Assembly (NCBI GenBank): GCA_963835165.1
Contig: CAWIGD010000063.1
Coordinates: 124,001-188,000 of the forward strand
Source of the DNA: VAZQ01 sp963835165
GTDB lineage: Bacteria; Pseudomonadota; Alphaproteobacteria; Rhizobiales; Xanthobacteraceae
Length of the DNA stretch: 64,000 bases
Reading direction: 5' to 3'
Part shown: positions 18,275 to 25,893 of the stretch, piece by piece
How positions within the stretch are numbered: the first letter of the stretch is position 1
Layout of the letters: the number at the start of each line of letters is the position of its first letter
Made by a program: the position numbers and the translations under genes
The notes under the pieces: model-generated
Told to the model about the DNA's origin: nothing
Seen by the model: only the letters and a program-made list of their open reading frames with translations
Database searches by the model: none

Positions 18275-18418
18275 ATGACATCGCGCTTTGTAAAGCTGGT
18301 GGTGACACTCGCGCTTGCGCTGGCAGCAGCGACGACCGTGTCGTTTGCCCAGAGCCGGCCGCAGTCCTGCATTCCCCACTACGACACGTCGGGGGCGCAA
18401 GCGGCGCCGTATTGCTGA
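18275..18418 (+). CDS. Tiny secreted peptide with a C-terminal cysteine pair
   Basis: A 47-codon gene. The product has a textbook Sec signal peptide (RFVKLVVTLALALAAATTVSFAQ) and a mature tail of only about 22 residues, SRPQSCIPHYDTSGAQAAPYC. It ends on a cysteine, with the other cysteine 15 residues earlier, so an intramolecular disulfide loop is possible. ATG 18275 has GGAG 6 bp upstream; another in-frame ATG lies at 18269 but is too close to that site. A strong terminator hairpin begins 43 bp after the stop, which supports a real transcript. The family is unknown to me. Confidence 0.6.
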   Translation: MTSRFVKLVVTLALALAAATTVSFAQSRPQSCIPHYDTSGAQAAPYC

Positions 18419-18460
18419 ATCCGCATCCGCGCCGCCATCCCGGCCACACGCCGACTACAG

Positions 18461-18489
18461 GAGAGCCCGGTCATACCGGGCTCTCTTGT
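18461..18489 (+). terminator. Rho-independent terminator
   Basis: A perfect 11-bp inverted repeat (GAGAGCCCGGT / ACCGGGCTCTC, 18461-18471 and 18475-18485) with a 3-nt loop, followed by TTGTT. It is placed to end the small peptide transcript and insulate the sigma factor gene downstream. Confidence 0.7.
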
Positions 18490-18592
18490 TCGTGATCCCG
18501 ACCAGGGAAAGGTCCGGTCAAAGTGTGATGTGGTTAACAGAAGGTTTCCGGCCCCCGGCCTAGTCATAGACGGGTCAAACTGGAGGCTGCCA

Positions 18593-19213
18593 ATGCGCAA
18601 CTATCTTGCTGGGCCGAACCGCGACGTTGCGGCCAACTGGGCGCCGCCGAAGGCCGTCGATACCGCCGATGAGGCGCTGATTGCCAAGATCGCGACCGGC
18701 AACAGGCTCGCGATGCAGGCGCTGTTCGCGCGGCACCACACCCGGATTTACCGTTTCGTCCTGCGCATGGTGGGCGACAATGCGCTCGCGGAAGACCTTA
18801 CCAGCGACGTGTTTCTCAGCGTTTGGCAGCAGGCTCACCGGTTCGAGGCACGCTCGGCGGTCACGACCTGGCTGTTGGCCATTGCCCGTTACAAGGCGCT
18901 GGCCGAGCTGCGCCGCCGCCCGCAAGAAGCGTCATCCGACGAGGGGGGCCCGGAGATCAGCGATCCGGCGGATACGCCGGAGGTCGCCTTCGAGATCAAG
19001 CATCGCGGGGAAATCTTGCGCAGGTGCCTGGGGCGGCTCTCCCGGGAGCATCGGGAGGTCATCGATCTGGTCTACTATCATGAGAAATCGGTGCAGGAGG
19101 TTGCCGAGATCATCGGGATCCGCGGCAATACCGTCAAAACCCGCATGTTCTACGCGCGCAGGCAATTGTCGAAGCTGCTCGAAGCCGAGGGCGTAGCCGG
19201 GGCATTGTCGTAA
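18593..19213 (+). CDS. ECF-family RNA polymerase sigma factor
   Basis: A 206-residue sigma-70-family protein. Region 2 is seen as ALFARHHTRIYRFVLRMVGDNALAEDLTSDVFLSVWQQAHRFE, with SAVTTWLLAIARYKALAELRRR. Region 4 is RRCLGRLSREHREVIDLVYYHEKSVQEVAEIIGIRGNTVKTRMFYARRQLSKLL. There is no region 1.1 or 3, as expected for ECF sigma factors. ATG 18593 has TGGAGG upstream and is preferred over the open frame from 18530. No anti-sigma gene of the usual type follows; instead a small zinc-finger protein lies 135 bp downstream. Target promoters are unknown. Confidence 0.92.
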   Translation: MRNYLAGPNRDVAANWAPPKAVDTADEALIAKIATGNRLAMQALFARHHTRIYRFVLRMVGDNALAEDLTSDVFLSVWQQAHRFEARSAVTTWLLAIARYKALAELRRRPQEASSDEGGPEISDPADTPEVAFEIKHRGEILRRCLGRLSREHREVIDLVYYHEKSVQEVAEIIGIRGNTVKTRMFYARRQLSKLLEAEGVAGALS

Positions 19214-19270
19214 CCCCGCGCAGAACTTTCAGGCGCCCCCTCGGGGCGATATTCCCGGAATTCCATGATC

Positions 19271-19290
19271 TGTGTGAACTAGTTCACACA
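19271..19290. promoter_or_regulatory. Perfect 20-bp palindrome with exact CRP-type core
   Basis: TGTGTGAACT followed directly by its exact reverse complement AGTTCACACA. It contains TGTGA-N6-TCACA, the full consensus core recognised by CRP-class regulators. It lies 57 bp after the sigma factor stop and 58 bp before the zinc-finger start, and a Crp-family gene is encoded just downstream on the opposite strand. It is a strong candidate operator for that regulator. Confidence 0.7.
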
Positions 19291-19348
19291 TGCCGCCGAA
19301 ACACTCGTGCGACGTTGCCAAACCAGCCTTTTACGGTCGGTGGGGACC

Positions 19349-19576
19349 ATGTCCGACCTAGACAACGCGCGAGACTGCGATTTCTGCAAACACGGTCATG
19401 TCGACATCCGCGCCCAGGACATCGCGTTTCGCCAATGGACCGATAAGGGTTACGTTTTCTGTCGCGCCACGATCCCGATCGGCATCTGCGACCGCTGCGG
19501 TTCAAGGCACTGGAGCGAGGACGCCGAAGCGATCATCGAGGACGTGGTCCGGCGGGAATATCGAAAGCTGACCTAG
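19349..19576 (+). CDS. YgiT-type zinc-finger protein
   Basis: A 75-residue protein with two CxxC knuckles, CDFC and CDRCG, separated by about 35 residues. VFCRATIPIGICDRCGSRHWSEDAEAIIEDVVRREYRKL follows the YgiT-type zinc-finger pattern. The ATG at 19349 follows GGTGGGGACC. YgiT/MqsA domains often belong to antitoxins, but here there is no helix-turn-helix half and no toxin neighbour. The CRP-like palindrome 58 bp upstream suggests Crp-type control. It is convergent with the regulator gene. Confidence 0.75.
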   Translation: MSDLDNARDCDFCKHGHVDIRAQDIAFRQWTDKGYVFCRATIPIGICDRCGSRHWSEDAEAIIEDVVRREYRKLT

Positions 19577-19612
19577 GGGCGTATTCAGTATTCATTGCAC
19601 GAAAACGTCGCC

Positions 19613-20347
19613 TCACGACGGATCGAAATCGGAGCCCTCGGCGGCAATCGCGGCGAGCTTGTCCGGCGCCACCACGCTGACGCCGCCGCGTTCGAGCCGA
19701 ACCCACCCGCGCTTGACCCACGCACGCAGTTGCTTGTTGGTGCTTTCCCGAGATCTGCCGATCATCTGACTGATCTCGCGTTGCGTGATGGCGACTTTGC
19801 GTCCCGGCGCACCGCCCTGGTCGGACGACGTCAGCTGAAGCAACGCTTTTGCCAGCCGCGTCGGCAAATTCAGGAATGTCACGTCCTGGACCTGCTCGCT
19901 CGTCCGGCGCAAACGCGAACAGAGAATCTCGATAAATTTGATCGTCACGTCCGGATGGTTGCTCAAGAACGGCACGAAATCGCGCCGCTCGATGACAATA
20001 AGCTCGCAGTCGGACATGGCGGTGGCATCCGCGGTGCGAGGCCGGCCGTCAAGCAAGGCGATCTCACCGAAAACCTCACCCTCGCGAAAGATGTTGAGCA
20101 CGATGTCCTTGCCCTCGGCCGAGGCAACACTCACCTTGACGCTTCCGGTGAGTACTCCCATCAACCCGGTGCCTGGGTCTCCTTTCGCGAATATCGTGGC
20201 GCCCCGCGGCACCTTCCGCGTCTTCATATACGAGCCGAGATGTTCGATCACCGAGGCCGGAAGATCCTGAAACAAGGGATGATTGCGGAGCAGGGACAAC
20301 CTGTCCCGTGTTCGCTCCGCCGGCGGTTTGCCCCCTAAAATCGACAT
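19613..20347 (-). CDS. Crp/Fnr-family transcriptional regulator
   Basis: A 244-residue regulator. The N-terminal cyclic-nucleotide-binding-type beta barrel (FAKGDPGTGLMGVLTGSVKVSV, FGEIALLDGRPRTADATA) resembles the cAMP-pocket region GEIALLDGxxRTA. It is followed by a dimerisation helix and a winged helix with TQREISQMIGRSRESTNKQLRAWVKRGWV. The recognition helix keeps the Arg-Glu pair of CRP (SRET in E. coli, SRES here), which reads the TGTGA half-site. There is no FNR-type N-terminal cysteine cluster. ATG ending at 20347 has GAGGAG upstream. Two CRP-like sites flank the gene, at 19271-19290 and 20923-20938. Confidence 0.92.
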   Translation of the reverse strand: MSILGGKPPAERTRDRLSLLRNHPLFQDLPASVIEHLGSYMKTRKVPRGATIFAKGDPGTGLMGVLTGSVKVSVASAEGKDIVLNIFREGEVFGEIALLDGRPRTADATAMSDCELIVIERRDFVPFLSNHPDVTIKFIEILCSRLRRTSEQVQDVTFLNLPTRLAKALLQLTSSDQGGAPGRKVAITQREISQMIGRSRESTNKQLRAWVKRGWVRLERGGVSVVAPDKLAAIAAEGSDFDPS

Positions 20348-21005
20348 AAGAGTCGCTCCTCGGCTGCTCAAGAACGAGCAACCCGACGTCCGTCCTCGAC
20401 CGCGCGTACTGCAGACGCTCGGGCGGATTCGTCTGGCCCGGAAGCAGCACTATAGCCCATGGCCATCGATATGCGTCGCATTCTCAACCCCGATCTTTTG
20501 ATCGACGCCACCGCGCCACTCAAGTCAAAACCGCGGCTTTCGTAAATTGAGGCGGAGCGTACCCCCGGGCCGCACACCGGGGGTGTGAGGCGCTTCATAC
20601 CCGCGCATCAACTTTTTGCATCGCAACGTGGGGTTTTACGCTTCCTCAGGGACGCGAACGATATGGCCTAATGCCGCTTCGCGAGAAGGTGGCGCTGCGC
20701 GGATGACGCGCGAAGCGGTATCCCGGTCTGTCCCAGCCCGGTCCGGCATCGTCGGTGCAGAACCATGCCGCTTTGGGGCCGTTCAGCCGCATGCGTCGGT
20801 ACGATGGTGCGGGCGGCATTCCTGAGCGCGACGGCCCTGTCAGGCTCCTCCCGGATCGGACGTCAAGGCCGGTTCTCGACGGGTCGCGCGCATGCGCCGC
20901 CGTCCACGGAAGTTCTTCCCTTTGTGAGCTACCTCACCGCCCGAATGCTCCGCCCATGACAAGGTCGCGGGTGTGAGCGCGATTCATGCGCACAAGGGTG
21001 AAAAC
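20348..21005. other. Long intergenic region, Crp gene to LysR-type gene
   Basis: About 660 bp between divergent transcripts. It must hold the promoters of the Crp-family gene and the short LysR-type gene. Short open frames on both strands lack ribosome binding sites and protein-like composition. A near-consensus CRP site lies at 20923-20938. I see no RNA gene. Confidence 0.45.
20923..20938. promoter_or_regulatory. Near-consensus CRP-like half-site pair
   Basis: TGTGA, six spacer bases, then TCACC: 9 of the 10 core bases of TGTGA-N6-TCACA. It lies 67 bp upstream of the LysR-type start. It is weaker than the perfect palindrome at 19271-19290 and could occur by chance. Confidence 0.35.
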
Positions 21006-21335
21006 ATGCAAATGCACCAGATCCGCTACTTCCTGGCCTTGTGCGAGGAGCGCAATTTTACCCGCGCGGCCAGGCGCAGCGGCGTTTCCCAGCCCTCGCT
21101 GACCAACGGGATCATCGCATTGGAACGCGAACTGGGCGGAGCGCTCTTTCAGCGCAAGCCGGCGATCGCGCTCACCGTGCTCGGCTATGCGATGCAACCT
21201 TATCTGACCCGGATCGCGCAAAACGCGGATCATGCCCGGCAAGCAGCGCAGGCGCTGGCGGAGCGGCGCGCGGCCAACGCCGAGACCGCGCCTCTCCATC
21301 AACCCGCAAGGGCCTCCCTATGCCCATCGACCTGA
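21006..21335 (+). CDS. Short LysR-type DNA-binding protein without effector domain
   Basis: A 109-residue protein. Residues 1-60 (MQMHQIRYFLALCEERNFTRAARRSGVSQPSLTNGIIALERELGGALFQRK) are a complete LysR winged helix-turn-helix. About 30 residues of linker helix (QNADHARQAAQALAERR) follow, and then it ends. A normal LysR regulator has about 300 residues, so the periplasmic-binding-like effector domain is absent. Short versions like this occur in Bradyrhizobium relatives, so it may be a stable compact regulator rather than a fragment. Its last 16 bp overlap the next gene. Confidence 0.8.
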   Translation: MQMHQIRYFLALCEERNFTRAARRSGVSQPSLTNGIIALERELGGALFQRKPAIALTVLGYAMQPYLTRIAQNADHARQAAQALAERRAANAETAPLHQPARASLCPST

Positions 21336-21547
21336 TCCTGGCGCCGCTCATTATCGCTTTTCTCGTCATCGCCGCTCTCGGCCATGTGCTGCTCACCGCG
21401 GCGATCTACAAATGCCTGCGTGAGGACTACGTCGACGGACGCGGCCAAAGGGCAGGCGCGCGCAACACGAAAGCTGCCGGCAACGACGGGGAGCGCGCTG
21501 GCGGCGCCGGCAACTTCATTGAAACGGCTCAGGCCTCAAAGAGCTGA
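21320..21547 (+). CDS. Small single-pass membrane protein
   Basis: A 75-residue protein. PIDLILAPLIIAFLVIAALGHVLLTAAIY forms one long hydrophobic helix at the N-terminus. A basic, Gly/Ala-rich cytoplasmic-type tail follows (KCLREDYVDGRGQRAGARN...). The start ATG overlaps the end of the LysR-type gene by 16 bp in another frame, suggesting translational coupling. The ribosome binding site is weak (AAGGGCC). No family is recognised. Confidence 0.5.
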   Translation: MPIDLILAPLIIAFLVIAALGHVLLTAAIYKCLREDYVDGRGQRAGARNTKAAGNDGERAGGAGNFIETAQASKS

Positions 21548-21744
21548 GGCCGGCGTCGACCCTCTATATGCAGCAAGCCGCTGGGCTTCGCGCGTTTCGA
21601 TTGCTCGATAACGGCTGGGGCGCTTGACCCGCGTCCGGCAGCGCACATGCCCCGCGTGAGGCTTGTGCGGTGCCATCGCCGCTCCCTACAATCTTTCCAC
21701 AAGCTAAAGAGCGCTCCGCGAGGGCGCCCGTGGGAGGACGGCGG

Positions 21745-22734
21745 ATGCGGCGCTTCGGCCAGGCGTTGGTGCATGCTCTTTGCCTCGTCCTCGCTGCCGC
21801 CGGCGCGGCGGCGCAGACCCCTTATCCGTCGAAGCCGATCAGGGTCCTCGTGCCCTATGCGCCCGGCGGTTTGACCGACGTGGTGGCCCGCCTCTATGCC
21901 GAGCAGTTGCGACACAGCTTGGGCCGCGGTGTCTTCGTCGAAAACAAGCCCGGCGCTTCCGGGATCATTGCGATCGAGGAGATGGCCCGAGCCAGGCCCG
22001 ATGGGCACACGCTGATGATCGGCAACATCTCCACCAATGGATTGACGCCGATCCTGCTCGCGAAGAAGATGAAGATCGATTACGCGCGCGACGTCCAAAT
22101 CATCACCCCGCTGGCGGACGTGCCCGTCTTCTTTCTCGCCACGACGACGAACTTCTCGCCGACCGCGTTCGCCGACTTTCTCGCCTATGCCAGGGAGCAT
22201 CCCGGCAAAGTGCGCTACGGGAGCGCCGGGATCGGCAGCTATCAGCAGATCAATACCGAAATCCTCGCCAAGCGCGCCGGTCTCGATCTCGTGCACATTC
22301 CCTTCAAAGGCGGAGGCGCCGAGATCATCCGCGATCTCGCCAATGGCGACATCCATGTGTCGTGGTTCAACATCACCAATCCCGTCGGGATGATGAAGGC
22401 AGGCCGCGTGCGCGCGCTCGCCATCGCGGCCGAGCGGCGGCTTCCGCAGCATCCTGACGTCCCCACCCTCTCGGAGGTCGGCTTCCCCGGCATTCGCGCC
22501 TCGCAATGGGTGGCGGCGTTCGCGCCGTCGGGCGTGGCGCCCGACATTATCGAGACGCTGCGTCATGCGTTCGTGAAGGCCATGACCGTGCCCGACATGC
22601 AGGAAGCCTTCGAGCGCGGCGGAATGGTCGTCCCGCCGCAATCCTCGCTCGATGACCCCCAGGGCTGGCTGCGGAACGAAATGGCGAACTGGAAGCGCGA
22701 CGTCGACGACGTCGGCATCGTGGTGGAGGAGTGA
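21745..22734 (+). CDS. Bug/TctC-type periplasmic binding protein (4)
   Basis: A 329-residue receptor: signal peptide (ALVHALCLVLAAAGAAAQ), YPSKPIRVLVPYAPGGLTDVVARL, VFVENKPGASG, ARPDGHTLMI, RYGSAGIGSYQQINTEIL and HIPFKGGGAEIIRDLANG. ATG 21745 follows GGGAGGACGGCGG and is preferred over the open frame from 21670. Its stop overlaps the next start as GTGA, so translation is coupled to the isopropylmalate-dehydrogenase-like gene. It heads a six-gene plus-strand operon ending at 28336. Confidence 0.93.
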   Translation: MRRFGQALVHALCLVLAAAGAAAQTPYPSKPIRVLVPYAPGGLTDVVARLYAEQLRHSLGRGVFVENKPGASGIIAIEEMARARPDGHTLMIGNISTNGLTPILLAKKMKIDYARDVQIITPLADVPVFFLATTTNFSPTAFADFLAYAREHPGKVRYGSAGIGSYQQINTEILAKRAGLDLVHIPFKGGGAEIIRDLANGDIHVSWFNITNPVGMMKAGRVRALAIAAERRLPQHPDVPTLSEVGFPGIRASQWVAAFAPSGVAPDIIETLRHAFVKAMTVPDMQEAFERGGMVVPPQSSLDDPQGWLRNEMANWKRDVDDVGIVVEE

Positions 22735-23795
22735 GCTTGAGAATTGGAATTCTGCTGGGCGACGACATCGGCCTCGAAGTCGTTCCGGAGTGCGTCAAGG
22801 TGATGAAGGCGGCCGCCGCGCGCGAGCGGCTCGAGATCGAGTGGCAGCCGCTGCCGATCGGCAAACGCGGGCACGAGGAGCACGGCAACACGCTCCCGGC
22901 TGTGACCGAGCAGAGCCTGCGCGAGCTCGACGGCTGGGTGATGGGGCCGATCGGGCATGCCGCCTACCCGCGCGGCGATGCCACCTGGGTGATGCCGCCG
23001 GTGCGCAAGAAATTCGACCTGTTCGCGGCGGTGCGGCCGGCGCTCTCCCATGCCACCGTTCCGTCGATCCACAGCAACGTCGACATCGTCTTCCTGCGCG
23101 AGCTCACCGAGGGGATGCTCTATTCCGAGACCGTCGTCGCGGGGGCTCCCGAGTTCCGGCCCAACGACGACATTACCGTGGCCATGCGCGTGATCACGCG
23201 CAAGGGGTCGAACCGGGTGGCGCGCGAGGCTTTCGAGATCGCTCGCACCCGCAAGCGCAAGAAGGTCACCGCGGCGCACAAGGAGCCGGTGTACCGGCTG
23301 GCCTGCGGCATGTTCGCGGAGGAATGCCGCAAGGTGGCGCGCGAGTATACGGACGTGGCGTTCGAGGAGATGATGATCGACTCGATCTCGATGAAGCTGG
23401 TCACCGCGCCGCAGCAGTTCGACGTCGTCGTGACCACCAACCAGTTCGGCGACATCCTCACCGATATCGGCGCGGGCCTGGTCGGCGGGCTCGGCCTCGC
23501 ACCGGGCCTGTGCGTCGGCGAGCGGCAGGCGATGGCCCAGGCGACCCACGGCTCCGCGCCCGACATTACCGGACGCAATATCGCCAATCCCTACGCCATG
23601 ATCGTCTCGGGCCAGATGCTGCTGGCCTGGCTCGGCCGCAAGCGCAGCGAGCCGAAGGCGACTGCGGCGGCGAACCGCATCCACGCTGCAGTCAACACCG
23701 TGATCGCGGCGGGCAGGCACCTGACCCGGGATCTGGGCGGCCAAGCCGGCACCACGGAGATGGGAGACGCGATCGCCGCAGCCGTGCAAGGATAG
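22731..23795 (+). CDS. Isocitrate/isopropylmalate-dehydrogenase-family enzyme
   Basis: A 354-residue beta-decarboxylating dehydrogenase. IGILLGDDIGLEVVPE is the NAD-binding start, VFLRELTEGMLYSE the substrate loop with Arg and Glu, and TNQFGDILTDIGAGLVGGLGLAPG the metal site with its Asp. ATHGSAPDITGRNIANP is the adenine-binding region. The family oxidises and decarboxylates (2R,3S)-2-hydroxy-3-substituted succinates such as isopropylmalate, tartrate or malate. No leu genes adjoin it, and its GTG start overlaps the stop of a Bug receptor, which favours a catabolic hydroxydicarboxylate over leucine synthesis. Confidence 0.85.
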   Translation: MSLRIGILLGDDIGLEVVPECVKVMKAAAARERLEIEWQPLPIGKRGHEEHGNTLPAVTEQSLRELDGWVMGPIGHAAYPRGDATWVMPPVRKKFDLFAAVRPALSHATVPSIHSNVDIVFLRELTEGMLYSETVVAGAPEFRPNDDITVAMRVITRKGSNRVAREAFEIARTRKRKKVTAAHKEPVYRLACGMFAEECRKVAREYTDVAFEEMMIDSISMKLVTAPQQFDVVVTTNQFGDILTDIGAGLVGGLGLAPGLCVGERQAMAQATHGSAPDITGRNIANPYAMIVSGQMLLAWLGRKRSEPKATAAANRIHAAVNTVIAAGRHLTRDLGGQAGTTEMGDAIAAAVQG

Positions 23796-23855
23796 AGAGC
23801 CAACGAGCCACGCCACGCTGGAATAACCGGCGGGCGCTTCATTGGGAGGAAGCAC

Positions 23856-24875
23856 ATGCGCATTGATCTCGCCAGGCGAGCGGCCACGCTCGCGCTCGCT
23901 TGCGCCCTGCCGCTGGTGGCAGTGGCGCCAGCGGCCGGCCAAGCATCGGGCCAAGCGTCGACCTCGCCCTCCGCTCAAGCGTGGCCGCAGCGCCCGATCC
24001 GGATGATCTGTCCGTTCCCCGCGGGCGGCGGCACCGATTTTATCGCCCGCCTCGCCGCCAAGCACCTGTCGGACCGGCTCGGCCAACAGGTTTATGTCGA
24101 GAACCGCGGCGGCGCCAACGGAGCGATCGGCCTGCAGGCCCTGATGCAGTCCGATCCGGATGGCTACACCATCGCTGCGATCTCCGATGGGCCGATCGTC
24201 GCCAACCCCGCGCTGTACGAAAAGCTCGCCTATCAGCCGCTGCGCGACTTCATCCCGGTCGCCATGATGATCCGCTTCCCGTCGATGCTCATCGCCCATC
24301 CCGCGGTCGGCATCCGCAACGTGGCCGAGCTCATCGCCTTCGCCAAGGCAAAGCCCGGGGCGCTGACCTATTCGTCTGGCGGAACCGGCAATTTCAGCCA
24401 TCTCGGCCTTGAGTTGCTGGCGCTGCAGACCGGCATCAAGCTGCTGCACGTGCCATATCGCGGCGTCGGCCCGGCGACCATGGCGCTGATCGGCGGCGAC
24501 GTGCAGCTCATGTACAACAATGTCGCTACGGCGCTGGAGCATGTGCGTGGCGGCAAGGCGATCCCTGTTGCAGTCGGAGAGCCGGCGCGCCTACCGGCGC
24601 TGCCTGACATTCCCGCGATCGCCGAGACCGTGCCCGGCTTCGAAATGTCGGCGTGGGTCGCGATCTTCGTCCCGGCCAAGACGCCGAAAGACGTGGTCGC
24701 GCGCCTAAGCAAGGAAGTCGCGTCAATGCTGAGGGATCCCGAGGTGGTGAAAATATTCACCGAGCAGCAGATTATCGCCTTCTACAAGGATCCCGACGAC
24801 CTCACCCAGTACATCAAAGCGGAGCTGGAGAAGTGGGACCGCGTGATCAAGACCGCGGGCATCAAGGGAGACTGA
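23856..24875 (+). CDS. Bug/TctC-type periplasmic binding protein (5)
   Basis: A 339-residue receptor with a long signal region (LALACALPLVAVAPAAGQ). It continues with WPQRPIRMICPFPAGGGTDFIARL, VYVENRGGANGAIG, SDPDGYTIAAI, YSSGGTGNFSHLGLELLALQTG and HVPYRGVGPATMALIGG. The start follows GGGAGGAAGCAC. It is 60 bp after the dehydrogenase gene in the same operon, so this operon contains two different receptors. Confidence 0.93.
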   Translation: MRIDLARRAATLALACALPLVAVAPAAGQASGQASTSPSAQAWPQRPIRMICPFPAGGGTDFIARLAAKHLSDRLGQQVYVENRGGANGAIGLQALMQSDPDGYTIAAISDGPIVANPALYEKLAYQPLRDFIPVAMMIRFPSMLIAHPAVGIRNVAELIAFAKAKPGALTYSSGGTGNFSHLGLELLALQTGIKLLHVPYRGVGPATMALIGGDVQLMYNNVATALEHVRGGKAIPVAVGEPARLPALPDIPAIAETVPGFEMSAWVAIFVPAKTPKDVVARLSKEVASMLRDPEVVKIFTEQQIIAFYKDPDDLTQYIKAELEKWDRVIKTAGIKGD

Positions 24876-24911
24876 CTCGCCGGGACCTCGCTGAACAAAT
24901 GGGCCACTGAT

Positions 24912-25853
24912 ATGACAACCGTCAGAACCGCTGCGATCCTGCTGATGAGCTCGCTGATGTCCATACCTGCTGTTGCGCAGACCGACTCTCCGCCGCCGCT
25001 CAACTACGCCGTGGTCCCCGACAGTTTCAGCCTGCCCGCAGGCATGACCTTCGGCGGCACCTCGGGCGTGGCGATCAACTCCAAGGGCCATATTTTCGTG
25101 CTGCATCGCGGTCCCAATCCGCTGATGGAGTTCGATGCCAACGGGAAATTCGTTCGCGCCCTGGGCGACGGCCTGTTCGACCGGCCGCATGGACTGCGGA
25201 TCGACGCGCAGGACAACATCTGGACCACCGACGTGCGCTCGCATGTCGTCTACAAGTTCAGTCCCGAGGGACGCATCCTGCTCGTGCTCGGCGTGCGCGA
25301 CACCGCCGGCGAGATGCACTCCTACGGTCACCTGCGCCTCTTCAACGAGCCGAACGACATGGCGTTCGGGTCGCAAGGAGAGATCTTCGTGGTACAGGGG
25401 CACGGGCGCGGCGAGCCGAAGGTCGTCAAGTTCGACAAGGACGGCAACTTCATCAAGGCGTGGGGCAAGAAAGGAACCGGTCCGGGCGAGTTCGATATCG
25501 CGCATTCGATCGCGATCGACGCGCAGGGGCTGGTCTACGTGGCGGATCGCAACAATCAGCGGATCCAGGTATTCGACGCCGACGGCAAGTATCTGCGGGA
25601 ATCCAAGCATCCCGGGACTCCGTGTGGCCTGTTCATCGATCCGAATCAGAACCTCTGGCTTGCGCACGGACACGCCGGACGGCTGATCAAGCTCGACCTC
25701 AACGGCAACGTTCTGGGCTCAACCGGAAGCCAGGGCAAAGGCCCCGGCCAGTTCGGCGAGGCGCATTTCCTCGCCGTGAGCGCGCAAGGCGACGTCTTTG
25801 TCGCCGACACGCTGAACTGGCGGGTACAGAAGTTCGTACGGAAATCCCCGTGA
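24912..25853 (+). CDS. Exported NHL-repeat beta-propeller protein (peptidyl-alpha-hydroxyglycine lyase-like)
   Basis: A 313-residue protein with a signal peptide (AILLMSSLMSIPAVAQ). It has at least five NHL-type blades, recognisable by repeats such as FDRPHGLRIDAQDNIWTTDV, FNEPNDMAFGSQGEIFVV, FDIAHSIAIDAQGLVYVADRNNQRIQVFDADGK and FGEAHFLAVSAQGDVFVADTLNWRVQKF. This layout resembles bacterial homologues of the lyase half of peptidylglycine amidating monooxygenase, though the same fold also serves as a binding scaffold. It is periplasmic. It sits 36 bp after Bug receptor 5 and 40 bp before an acyl-CoA dehydrogenase. Confidence 0.8.
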   Translation: MTTVRTAAILLMSSLMSIPAVAQTDSPPPLNYAVVPDSFSLPAGMTFGGTSGVAINSKGHIFVLHRGPNPLMEFDANGKFVRALGDGLFDRPHGLRIDAQDNIWTTDVRSHVVYKFSPEGRILLVLGVRDTAGEMHSYGHLRLFNEPNDMAFGSQGEIFVVQGHGRGEPKVVKFDKDGNFIKAWGKKGTGPGEFDIAHSIAIDAQGLVYVADRNNQRIQVFDADGKYLRESKHPGTPCGLFIDPNQNLWLAHGHAGRLIKLDLNGNVLGSTGSQGKGPGQFGEAHFLAVSAQGDVFVADTLNWRVQKFVRKSP

Positions 25854-25893
25854 TCGTCCGCGATCGGCATTCCAGATCCCCGGAGACGCATGA

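Noticed and set aside
19349..19576. Antitoxin of an MqsRA-type pair
   Set aside because: Only the zinc-binding part is present; there is no DNA-binding half and no toxin gene beside it.
19349..19576. Anti-sigma factor for the ECF sigma gene
   Set aside because: The cysteine spacing fits a YgiT zinc finger, not the HxxxCxxC pattern of zinc anti-sigma factors, and there is no membrane segment.
20448..20976. Several short open frames between the Crp and LysR-type genes
   Set aside because: Overlapping frames on both strands, no ribosome binding sites, no hydrophobic or conserved pattern.
22563..24542. A 659-codon minus-strand open frame across three plus-strand genes
   Set aside because: It spans the Bug, dehydrogenase and Bug genes on the opposite strand, with no family resemblance; it is a GC-driven shadow frame.
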